Positions 26,110 to 33,886 of a DNA stretch of 64,000 nt are shown here, one piece after another; positions within the stretch are counted from its first letter, which is position 1, and each line of letters starts with the position of its first letter. The notes beneath the pieces are model-generated. The model was given only the letters and a program-made list of their open reading frames with translations. It had not been told where the DNA came from and made no database searches. Position numbers and translations under genes: made by a program. This DNA is from Olleya sp. YS (lineage in GTDB: Bacteria > Bacteroidota > Bacteroidia > Flavobacteriales > Flavobacteriaceae): positions 310,001-374,000 of the forward strand of contig NZ_CP121685.1 of the NCBI RefSeq assembly GCF_029760915.1. Reading direction: 5' to 3'.

Positions 26110-27372
26110 ATGAGATTTAATGTTTTCAAAAATACAGTTTTATTATTTGTTTTAGTATTAATTTCTTGTGCTTCTAAAACGAAAAATAATATTAGTGATT
26201 CAAGCGAGTTACTCACACAAACTAAGCAAGACAGCATTAGTATTAAGCTTGATCCGATTGTTGTTGGCGCTAACCAAACGGAAGGCTATTTACCTTTATT
26301 AAAAGGGAAACGTGTTGGAATTGTGGCTAATCAGACGAGTGTAATTTTTAAAGTGAATAGTGAAAAGTTAACAGTGAATAGTTATAGCCATTTAGTAGAT
26401 TCATTAGTGTCTTTAAAAGTTGATGTTAAAACCGTTTTTGCTCCTGAGCATGGGTTTAGAGGAACTGCAGATGCTGGCGAAATAGTTAAAGATGGTCTTG
26501 ATGTTAAAACAGGATTACCAATTATTTCTCTATACGGAAACAATAAAAAACCTACAGCAAATCAGCTTAAAGATATTGATGTCGTAATTTTTGACATCCA
26601 AGATGTTGGTGCACGTTTTTACACGTATATCTCCTCTTTACACTATGTTATGGAAGCTTGTGCTGAACAAAATAAAACGCTAATTGTACTGGATAGACCA
26701 AATCCTAATGGACATTATGTGGATGGTCCAATACTAGAACCTGAACATTCTAGTTTTGTTGGGATGCATCCAATACCTGTAGTACACGGACTAACTATTG
26801 GTGAATACGCACAAATGATAAATGGTGAGAATTGGTTAAAAAATAAGGTGCAATGCAACTTAACGGTTATAACAATAAAAAACTACAACCGCAATATGGC
26901 CTATGATTTACCTATTAAACCGTCCCCAAACTTACCCAATGCGCAATCCATAAATCTGTACCCTAGTTTGTGTTTTTTTGAAGGAACTACTATTAGTGTT
27001 GGACGTGGTACAGACTTGCAGTTTCAGGTATACGGATCGCCATATTTACCAAAAACTGATTTTATTTTTATACCACAACCTAATGAAGGAGCCAAATATC
27101 CTAAGCATGAAAATAAAATTTGTAATGGGTACAATTTAAGCGACGTGTCGCCTTTAAAAACTCTAGATTTAAGTTACTTATTGAATGCTTATAACACGAC
27201 TAAAAATAAGGCTGATTTTTTCTTAAAGAATGGCTTTTTTACAAAACTAGCAGGTACTAAAACATTGCAAGAACAGATTGAAGCGGGTTGGAGTGCAGAC
27301 AAAATAAAAGCCACTTGGGCAAGTGGCTTAAGTAAGTTTATGGATAAAAGACAACCGTATTTATTGTACTAA
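26110..27372 (+). CDS. Exo-beta-N-acetylmuramidase NamZ-type (DUF1343) lipoprotein
   Basis: 420-aa DUF1343 protein; family members (NamZ) remove terminal N-acetylmuramic acid from peptidoglycan fragments. A lipoprotein signal ends at C20 (LVLISC). Family motifs are GKRVGIVANQTS (about 66-77), FAPEHGFRGTADAGE (about 112-126), VVIFDIQDVGARFYTYISSLHYVMEA (about 159-184) and VLDRPNPNGHYVDGP. A 13-14-residue insertion (KVNSEKLTVNSYS) sits after NQTSVIF, where relatives run almost directly into HLVD; it has a 21-bp in-frame period. Convergent with the next gene with 2 nt between stops. Confidence 0.88.
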   Translation: MRFNVFKNTVLLFVLVLISCASKTKNNISDSSELLTQTKQDSISIKLDPIVVGANQTEGYLPLLKGKRVGIVANQTSVIFKVNSEKLTVNSYSHLVDSLVSLKVDVKTVFAPEHGFRGTADAGEIVKDGLDVKTGLPIISLYGNNKKPTANQLKDIDVVIFDIQDVGARFYTYISSLHYVMEACAEQNKTLIVLDRPNPNGHYVDGPILEPEHSSFVGMHPIPVVHGLTIGEYAQMINGENWLKNKVQCNLTVITIKNYNRNMAYDLPIKPSPNLPNAQSINLYPSLCFFEGTTISVGRGTDLQFQVYGSPYLPKTDFIFIPQPNEGAKYPKHENKICNGYNLSDVSPLKTLDLSYLLNAYNTTKNKADFFLKNGFFTKLAGTKTLQEQIEAGWSADKIKATWASGLSKFMDKRQPYLLY

Positions 27373-27374
27373 AT

Positions 27375-28316
27375 CTATTGTTTATTTTTCTTCTCTTCTT
27401 CAAGTGCTTCATCATACTTTTTACCGTTAGGTCTTAAGTTTTCCTTTCTATATTCTTCTCTTGATTGTTTGTCTAAACCACCATTGTCAATATCAGAGAT
27501 ATTATATTTTACTTCTTTTTTATCAATGTCTTTAACAGTATTTTTCTTTTCTCTTTCTGCAATAGCTGCTTCTTCTGCTTTTCTTTTTTCAGCTTCAGCT
27601 AACGCTCTTTCTCGTTCTTCTTTTTGTCTAGCTTCTGCTAATGCGCGTTCTTTTATGGCTCTTCTATTGGCTTCAATTTGAGCTTTCTCTCTATCAGCTT
27701 TTTCTCTAGCTAATCGCTCTTTGTTAGCTTCTGCTAAGGCACGTTCTTTTTTAGCTCGCTCTTCAGACTCTCTTTTAATTCTTTCTCTCTTTTCGCGTTC
27801 TTCTGCTTCAATTTTAGAACGGTCTGGTCTAGAATTAACATTGGCTAAACGCGTATCTCTTTCTTTTTTAACTCTCGGCTTGATGTTTCTTTTACGTTGT
27901 TCGTCTTCAGATAAACTAGCTCTTAAAATATCTTCTTCCAAATCTGCAATAGCATTTTCTGGTTTTAAAATAACTTCTATTCTATTTAAAGAAATTGGGT
28001 ATACAGCGTCTTCTCTGTAAGCTACAACAGTATAACGACCAACCTCAAAATGATGTAATGGTATTTTTGCTTCTTTACTACCTAAATCCATTAAAACCGA
28101 CTCTTTTTGAGTGTGGTATAAAAAACTAAATCTAAAAATTTCTTTACTACTTTTAAGAATAATAGTATCTCCTGTTCTGTTTAATACGTGTACAAGACCT
28201 GCTTTAGTAGCGTTAACATTTTCCACTATAGTTGTTCTGCTTCTTGTCTGAGAAAAAGAAAGCGTACTTAACAACAGAGTTAAGGAAAGTAGGTATGTTA
28301 TTTTTTGCCTAGTCAT
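27375..28316 (-). CDS. Exported protein with charged coiled-coil region
   Basis: 313-aa protein with a signal peptide (MTRQKITYLLSLTLLLSTLSFSQ). Residues 25-125 form a compact beta-rich domain, likely surface or periplasmic. Residues about 145-270 are an extreme Arg/Glu/Ala/Lys coiled coil with the heptad-like ERALAEA repeated three times. The C-terminus (NISDIDNGGLDKQSREEYRKEN) is polar. I do not recognise the family. The coiled coil suggests a spacer or scaffold; codon composition is A-rich from the Lys/Glu content. A candidate -7 TAATTTTG lies at 28370-28363. Confidence 0.7.
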   Translation of the reverse strand: MTRQKITYLLSLTLLLSTLSFSQTRSRTTIVENVNATKAGLVHVLNRTGDTIILKSSKEIFRFSFLYHTQKESVLMDLGSKEAKIPLHHFEVGRYTVVAYREDAVYPISLNRIEVILKPENAIADLEEDILRASLSEDEQRKRNIKPRVKKERDTRLANVNSRPDRSKIEAEEREKRERIKRESEERAKKERALAEANKERLAREKADREKAQIEANRRAIKERALAEARQKEERERALAEAEKRKAEEAAIAEREKKNTVKDIDKKEVKYNISDIDNGGLDKQSREEYRKENLRPNGKKYDEALEEEKKNKQ

Positions 28317-28579
28317 AATTACAAATTATATCATTACGCTAAAAATCAGTTCAAGGGGAAACCAAAATTATAATGAAATTGGGAGATTCCATATTAATCA
28401 CTCAATAAAATAGCTATTATTAGCTAAACGACACAAAAAAGTCGATGAATAGTTAATTTATCTGATTATCAATGAATTAAAGCACGATATATGATTTTAG
28501 TAATAGATATTCAAAAAACATACCAATGCTATAAAATATTCTTGTTTATTTACAAAAAATATTGAAAAATCAATAATTC

Positions 28580-29407
28580 TTATTCTATGGTTGGCTTACG
28601 GTATTTATGAAACGGCTGCTTTAATAAGTGCTTTAAACTACTGTTTTCCGTCTCGTTTGGAAAAGTATCTACGCCATACACAATTTTGTCTCGATCTAAG
28701 GTCATAAACGTTCCAAATAATCGGTCCCAAATAGAAAAAATATTTCCGTAATTACTATCTGTATAAGGCAGTTTATAATGATGATGCACTTTGTGCATAT
28801 CTGGAGATACTATAATAAAACTTAACGCCTTATCTACTGCTTTTGGCAATCTGATATTAGCATGAGAAAACTGAGTAGCTACCAAGGATAAGGATTGATA
28901 TAAAAACACGATTGCTATTGGAGTCCCGACTATAAAAACTCCCAATAAAGTAAATGCAAACCGAATCATACTCTCTAAGGGATGATGTCTATTTGCTGTA
29001 GTGGTATCTACTTTATGATCACTATGATGCACCAGATGAATCATCCATAGTGGTTTTACTTTATGTTCTACATAATGTGCTAAATAGGCACCAAAAAAGT
29101 CTAAAAGTAATACGCCTAAAATGACTTTTAACCCTAAGGACATATCTGGAAGCCAATTGATAATTCCAAAATTATTTGCTTCTACCCAATCTGAGGTAAA
29201 TAACAATAAACCAGCTAAGGCAAAATTAATAATAACCGTTGTTGCTGTAAAAAACAAGTTAGGCCAAGCATGTGTCCATTTTTTGTATTTAAAATTTACT
29301 AAAGGTAAAATACCTTCTAATAACCAAAATAAAGTGATACCTCCAATGAGTATAATGGCTCTATGAGGTGATGGTATAGTTTCAAAATAATTTATTAGGG
29401 TTTCCAT
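28580..29407 (-). CDS. Sterol desaturase / fatty acid hydroxylase family protein
   Basis: 275-aa membrane-bound di-iron oxygenase family member. Membrane helices lie near 16-37, 50-70, 93-112 and 148-175. The histidine cluster is complete: H111 and H115 (HYVEH), H124/H127/H128 (HLVHH), H141/H142 (RHHPLE), and H205/H208-210 (MHKVHHH), ending with NYGNIFSIWDRLFGTF. Such enzymes hydroxylate or desaturate lipids; the substrate is unknown and may be a carotenoid, fatty acid or ornithine lipid. It is 16 nt downstream of the thioredoxin-fold gene. Confidence 0.9.
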   Translation of the reverse strand: METLINYFETIPSPHRAIILIGGITLFWLLEGILPLVNFKYKKWTHAWPNLFFTATTVIINFALAGLLLFTSDWVEANNFGIINWLPDMSLGLKVILGVLLLDFFGAYLAHYVEHKVKPLWMIHLVHHSDHKVDTTTANRHHPLESMIRFAFTLLGVFIVGTPIAIVFLYQSLSLVATQFSHANIRLPKAVDKALSFIIVSPDMHKVHHHYKLPYTDSNYGNIFSIWDRLFGTFMTLDRDKIVYGVDTFPNETENSSLKHLLKQPFHKYRKPTIE

Positions 29408-29423
29408 TTATAATTATTATAAG

Positions 29424-30314
29424 TTAATTGACAATAAACTGGACTTTTTTAAGGTCGATTTGTTGTACTTGATCTCTCCATAATAAAGCTTCATCAATCT
29501 TTTTTAAATATGTAAATGTTGTATAGTTTAAGAAGGCAAATAGAGAAGCGTTTATATCATGTATTTTTAAGTCTTTATATTTTTTAAGAAGTCTTCGAGC
29601 TTTTTTAGGTTTTCCTAGTAGCAGCTCTTTTTTAACAATTAGCAAATCCAGCTTTTGCGTTAATGCATCTTTATTGTCTAAATCTGTATTCTCAAAAAAT
29701 ACTCTAGCTTCCTCTAAATAAATGTCTGACAAATTTATTATATCCTTCTTAATATTTTGGTTTGCATAAATAGCTGCTTCTTGATACTTAACACCTAATC
29801 TGAAAGCAGTAGAGAAATTTTTATCTTCAAAATAAATACCTAATTCCGGATTTAAAGAAGAAGTATTTAAAGCATAGTTTTTAATGATAAACGATAAATT
29901 TTGATCCATAAAATAATCCTGTGGTGAGGCATTTAAAATAAAGCCATTAGGATCCATAACTTTAAGATTATCATCATTAAATCTCTCTTCATAATTTAAA
30001 CTTCGCTTTCCAACAACCTCTTTAGCCAGTTTATCATAACTAGACTCTTGAATAATAACTGGCACAAAATAGTCCCAAACTAATTCTTTAATACTATCAT
30101 TATTAAACAACTCTACCACTTTAAATTTTCCATTGCTATCTCTTATTGCTACAGGATAAGAATCGTATGTGGCATCTTCCCAAACTGCTAAAATCATTTT
30201 ATTTTTTGATAGTGCTAAGCGTTTGGCCAATTCAAAAGAGGTCAGCCATTCCTGAGAAAATGAGGTATTAATAGTAACAACACATAATAAGGTTAAGAGT
30301 AATATTTTTTTCAT
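29424..30314 (-). CDS. Exported thioredoxin-fold-like protein lacking CXXC
   Basis: 296-aa protein with a signal peptide (MKKILLLTLLCVVTINTSFSQ). Residues 22-140 look like a thioredoxin-like fold: helix SFELAKRLALSKNKMILAVW, then a strand and the YFVPVIIQ segment. Where a CXXC would follow the Trp, the sequence is EDA, so a redox function is unlikely. The C-terminal half (about 170-296) is helical and TPR-like (KKARRLLKKYKDLKIHD). Periplasmic; function unknown. Same strand as, and just upstream of, the desaturase-like gene. Confidence 0.65.
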   Translation of the reverse strand: MKKILLLTLLCVVTINTSFSQEWLTSFELAKRLALSKNKMILAVWEDATYDSYPVAIRDSNGKFKVVELFNNDSIKELVWDYFVPVIIQESSYDKLAKEVVGKRSLNYEERFNDDNLKVMDPNGFILNASPQDYFMDQNLSFIIKNYALNTSSLNPELGIYFEDKNFSTAFRLGVKYQEAAIYANQNIKKDIINLSDIYLEEARVFFENTDLDNKDALTQKLDLLIVKKELLLGKPKKARRLLKKYKDLKIHDINASLFAFLNYTTFTYLKKIDEALLWRDQVQQIDLKKVQFIVN

Positions 30315-30355
30315 ACTGTTAAGATAAAAAGATAAATTTTTAATTCAAATACAAT

Positions 30356-30847
30356 TTACTTTATTAACGTTTTCATCTTCTCGACAATATTAAAAGCTGC
30401 AGGACAAATGGCTACATTTTTTAATGTTAAATTAGATATTTGTTGAAACTTTTTTCTGTTGGTATGCGGGAATTCGGCACACGCTTTTGGACGTACATCA
30501 TATATTGAACAATAATTATCAGCTCCTAAAAAAGTACAAGGTACAGATTGTAGGACGTAGTCATTGTCTTCGTCTAAACGCAAGTAACTATCAATAAATT
30601 GTTGTGGTTTTAGTCTAAAATGTTTTGCAATGCGTTGTATATCTTTATCAGTAAATAAAGGTCCAGTGGTTTTACAACAATTTGCACAAGTTAAACAGTC
30701 GGTTTGTTTAAACTCCTCTTCATGCAACTCTTGCATTAAATAATCTAATTGTTTTGGTGGCTTCTTTTTTAATTTGGTAAAAAAAGTTTTATTGTCCTTA
30801 TGCTTATCTTTGGCAAGCTTTGGGAGATTATTTAAAAATGCTTCCAT
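30356..30847 (-). CDS. YkgJ-family cysteine cluster protein
   Basis: 163-aa Fe-S/zinc-type cysteine cluster protein (UPF0153/YkgJ). Cysteines are C51, C54, C57, C58 (CLTCANCC), C104 (VPCTFLG), C113 and C123, the last in CSIYDVRPKACAEFP. The conserved YxxRPxxCxxFP pattern is intact. Function of the family is not settled. A TATTTTTG box (30859-30852) ends 4 nt before the ATG, so the mRNA may be nearly leaderless. Divergent from the methyltransferase gene with 54 nt between. Confidence 0.9.
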   Translation of the reverse strand: MEAFLNNLPKLAKDKHKDNKTFFTKLKKKPPKQLDYLMQELHEEEFKQTDCLTCANCCKTTGPLFTDKDIQRIAKHFRLKPQQFIDSYLRLDEDNDYVLQSVPCTFLGADNYCSIYDVRPKACAEFPHTNRKKFQQISNLTLKNVAICPAAFNIVEKMKTLIK

Positions 30848-30851
30848 CGTA

Positions 30852-30859
30852 CAAAAATA
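30852..30859 (-). promoter_or_regulatory. Predicted -7 element for the ykgJ-like gene
   Basis: TATTTTTG on the minus strand lies 4 nt upstream of the start codon. Initiation at the normal distance would fall at or next to the ATG. Confidence 0.45.
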
Positions 30860-30901
30860 CTATTTTTAAGACACTTTGACTAGACGCATTGTGATAATTA
30901 A

Positions 30902-31606
30902 ATGACTATGAAAGACCTTTTTGGAACAGCATTATTAGATTACCAAAATGGTGATTACACAGAAGATTTAATAACCTCAACTAATATTTCTGGAGAGGAT
31001 ATATTACCTCTTCCTTATCTATTTAGAGGTTACAAAAACATGCCTAAATTAGAACAAAAAGCATTGCAGCTATCCAAAGGACACGTATTAGATGTTGGTT
31101 GTGGAGCAGGTAACCACAGTCTGTATTTGCAAGAAAAAGGTCTAACTGTAAAAGCTATTGACGTTTCTAAAGGCGCTATAGAAGTCTGTAAAATAAGAGG
31201 TGTAAGACGTGCTGAAATGATAGATGTATTAAAAGAAACCGAAACTTTTGACACCATTTTACTATTAATGAATGGTACTGGAATTTTTCAAAAACTACAT
31301 CGTGTTACAACTTATTTGAAGCATTTAAAATCTTTATTAAATGAAGATGGGCAAATCCTTATAGATTCTAGTGATATACAATACATGTATGTTGATGAGG
31401 ATGGTGGGTTTTGGCAAGATATGAATGCTAATTATTATGGCGAATTAGATTACTTTTTAAGCTATAAAGGTGAGGAGGAAGCACCTATGACATGGCTTTA
31501 TCTTGATTTTAACACCTTACTCACCGCTTGTACTGCTGTAGGGCTAAAATGCGAAATGCTCGCGGAAGGCGAGCATTATGACTATTTAGCTAAACTTTAT
31601 ATTTAG
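30902..31606 (+). CDS. Class I SAM-dependent methyltransferase
   Basis: 234-aa Rossmann-fold methyltransferase. Motif I is VLDVGCGAGNHS (62-73); the acidic end of strand 2 is in VKAIDVSKGAIE (about 83-94). FDTILLLMNGTG (about 115-126) fits motif IV/post-II. ATG at 30902 and at 30908 are both possible. The substrate is not evident: no operon partner, no target-recognition domain. The stop overlaps the end of the convergent DUF2059 gene by 3 nt. A short GC-rich hairpin (ATGCTCGC/GCGAGCAT, 31556-31576) lies in its last codons. Confidence 0.85.
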   Translation: MTMKDLFGTALLDYQNGDYTEDLITSTNISGEDILPLPYLFRGYKNMPKLEQKALQLSKGHVLDVGCGAGNHSLYLQEKGLTVKAIDVSKGAIEVCKIRGVRRAEMIDVLKETETFDTILLLMNGTGIFQKLHRVTTYLKHLKSLLNEDGQILIDSSDIQYMYVDEDGGFWQDMNANYYGELDYFLSYKGEEEAPMTWLYLDFNTLLTACTAVGLKCEMLAEGEHYDYLAKLYI

Positions 31607-32130
31607 ATAGTATATCCTTTTTCTGATAGTTTTGCTATCATACTTTTATATAAATCGCCACTCCACATGATAGAAATATCACTCATTGAAGCATTCATCG
31701 AATCTTGAGAGCTTACAATTTTTTGTCCTGTTTCGCTTTGGTAAAATTCTTTTAAAATAATTTTATCACCTTCAGATAATGCTTCAGGTTTAAACATGTT
31801 TTGACCTGCTTTGGTAGCATATAAGGCATTCATGTTTTTAACATCTTGGTGCGTAAAATGTGCTCTGTAGGCACTTACAATCATTTGTGCTAATTCATCC
31901 ATAGATTCTGGTTTGACTTTTTTAAGTTCTCTCCAGACTTCTGCAGGTACTTCTTGAGAAGCAAATTGCTCTTCTAACATAGTAAACATTTGATCTATAA
32001 CTCCTTCATAGTAAGTCATAGTACCATTACTTTTAATGCACTTTTTTACATCTTCGCTGTACTCATCAACTTGTGCAAAGCTTAATGTTCCGATTGCTAA
32101 AAAGCATATTAATGTGAAAAATTTTTTCAT
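31603..32130 (-). CDS. DUF2059 domain-containing exported protein
   Basis: 175-aa periplasmic protein with a signal peptide (MKKFFTLICFLAIGTLSFAQ). The start at 32130 is the ATG that gives this signal; the longer frame begins with a TTG in the upstream gap. The body matches the DUF2059 pattern: a helical domain with MIVSAYRAHFTHQDVKNMNALYATKAGQ around 85-115 and EFYQSETGQKIV following. Function unknown. It is 33 nt downstream of the amidohydrolase gene and probably co-transcribed. Confidence 0.85.
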   Translation of the reverse strand: MKKFFTLICFLAIGTLSFAQVDEYSEDVKKCIKSNGTMTYYEGVIDQMFTMLEEQFASQEVPAEVWRELKKVKPESMDELAQMIVSAYRAHFTHQDVKNMNALYATKAGQNMFKPEALSEGDKIILKEFYQSETGQKIVSSQDSMNASMSDISIMWSGDLYKSMIAKLSEKGYTI

Positions 32131-32163
32131 TTTAGTCAGTTTGATTCGTTTAAAAAAGTGCAA

Positions 32164-33786
32164 CTATTGTGCCACACCATTAATAAACGTTTGATTTACT
32201 TTAATATTTGGAATCTCTTTTTCATCGATTGTCATGATATCTTTATCTAAGATAATAAAATCGGCAAATTTACCGACTTCGATACTTCCTTTTTCTTGCT
32301 CTTCAAAGTTAGCATATGCAGCCCAAATAGTCATTCCTTTAAGGGTTTCTTCTCTTGTTAGTCCTTCTTCTTTATTAAATCCACCTTCAGGATATTGCTT
32401 AGTATCTTGTCTAGACACTGCTGCGTAAAAGGTTAAAAACGGACTTACTTGTTCCACTGGAAAATCTGTCCCTAGTGCTACTCTTCCGCTTTTTTCTAGT
32501 AAGGTTTTGTAAGCATAAGCCCCTTTTATTCTGTCTTTCCCTAAACGGTCTTCTGCCCAATACATATCGCTAGTAGCGTGTGTTGGCTGTATGGAAGGGA
32601 TAATGTTTTCATTTTTAAAATAATCAAAATCATTATCTGTAATAACTTGTGCATGCTCTACTCTCCATCTACTGTTTGATTTTCCTTTTAAGGTTTTCTC
32701 ATAGGTTTGAAGCACAAATCTGTTTGCAGAATCACCAATTGCATGTGTGTTCATTTGGTAACCTGCTTGAGATATTCGTTCCGCTAAATCTACATACTCT
32801 TGTGTACCAATAACTAAAGCACCAAAATGATTATGCTGGTCTGAATACTCTTGTTTTAAAGCTGCACCTCTTGAGCCTAAAGCACCATCTGCATAAACTT
32901 TTACAGATTGTACATTTAGCCTGTCTGTTTTTATTTTTCCTTTTGACAAATAATACTCTAAATTGTCTGTTCTATTACTAATCATAGCATACACACGCAT
33001 GTCTAATTTACCTGCTTGTTGTAAGCTGTCGATCAATTCAATAACCTGTTTATCCAATCCAGCATCTGAAACCGTCGTTAAACCTAAATCAGTACAAATA
33101 TTGTGTGCTTCCAACAAGGCATCAATCTGTTGCTGTTTGCTTGGTTCTGGGAAAATAGCTTCAACCAACTCCATAGGATTATCGATTAATATTCCTGTAA
33201 GTTCACCATTTTCTTTAAGGATTTCACCACCTTCTACAACTGTATTTTTATCAATCTTAGCTAGATCTAAAGCTGCTTGGTTACATAACATAGCGTGTCC
33301 ATCTATTCTGGTTAATGCCACAGGAGTATCTGGATACAACTTATCTAACAATGCTTTATTAGGATAGGTTTTGTCTTCCCAATCGTTTTGATCCCAACCT
33401 CTACCAATTATAAAATTTGAAGGTCTTTTGTTATGAAAATCGATGACTGCTTTCATGACCTCATCAAAACTGGTGGTACCAACTAAATTAACACGCAACT
33501 GGTTTAATCCTAAGCCATAAAAATGACAGTGCGCATCTATAAATCCAGGTAAAATAGTCTGTCCTTTAGCATCTATAATATTGGCTGCTTGATATTTTTT
33601 TTGAATATCTGATGCTGTCCCAACCTCAACAAACTTTCCGTCTTTTATAGCAAAAGATTCCACAGTTTCAAACTGAGAATTTACAGTATAAATCGTTGCA
33701 TTAGTAACAATAGTGTCGACTTCTGTTTTATTTGAAGTACAAGCAGTAAGTATTAAAAATAAAATGAGGAGTTGGTTGATTTTCAT
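32164..33786 (-). CDS. Amidohydrolase-family lipoprotein (YtcJ-like)
   Basis: 540-aa metal-dependent hydrolase of the amidohydrolase superfamily (YtcJ/LAF3-like branch). The N-terminus is a lipoprotein signal with C16 (LILTAC). The composite beta-domain precedes the metal motif DAHCHF (85-90). Further landmarks are VSDAGL near 237-242, TRIDGHAM near 165-172, NTHAIGDS near 346-353, RVEHAQV near 376-382 and LGTDFPVE near 451-458. The substrate of this branch is generally unknown. Anchored at the cell envelope, so it may act on imported or extracellular compounds. Confidence 0.88.
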   Translation of the reverse strand: MKINQLLILFLILTACTSNKTEVDTIVTNATIYTVNSQFETVESFAIKDGKFVEVGTASDIQKKYQAANIIDAKGQTILPGFIDAHCHFYGLGLNQLRVNLVGTTSFDEVMKAVIDFHNKRPSNFIIGRGWDQNDWEDKTYPNKALLDKLYPDTPVALTRIDGHAMLCNQAALDLAKIDKNTVVEGGEILKENGELTGILIDNPMELVEAIFPEPSKQQQIDALLEAHNICTDLGLTTVSDAGLDKQVIELIDSLQQAGKLDMRVYAMISNRTDNLEYYLSKGKIKTDRLNVQSVKVYADGALGSRGAALKQEYSDQHNHFGALVIGTQEYVDLAERISQAGYQMNTHAIGDSANRFVLQTYEKTLKGKSNSRWRVEHAQVITDNDFDYFKNENIIPSIQPTHATSDMYWAEDRLGKDRIKGAYAYKTLLEKSGRVALGTDFPVEQVSPFLTFYAAVSRQDTKQYPEGGFNKEEGLTREETLKGMTIWAAYANFEEQEKGSIEVGKFADFIILDKDIMTIDEKEIPNIKVNQTFINGVAQ

Positions 33787-33815
33787 AAATTAAAATTTTG
33801 CGTAAATATAAGAAT

Positions 33816-33844
33816 AAAAAAAGCCTCAAGTTGAGGCTTTTTTA
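33816..33844. terminator. Bidirectional intrinsic terminator
   Basis: GCCTCAA/TTGAGGC hairpin flanked by A7 and T7. It lies 43 nt after the stop of the beta-barrel gene (minus strand) and upstream of the amidohydrolase start, separating the two units. Confidence 0.85.
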
Positions 33845-33886
33845 AATTGTAATAGTCATCACTTTTATAGTATGAACATGAGAGTT

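Noticed and set aside
31556-31576. GC-rich hairpin at the end of the methyltransferase gene as a terminator
   Set aside because: No T-run follows on either strand; it is inside coding sequence and is probably incidental.
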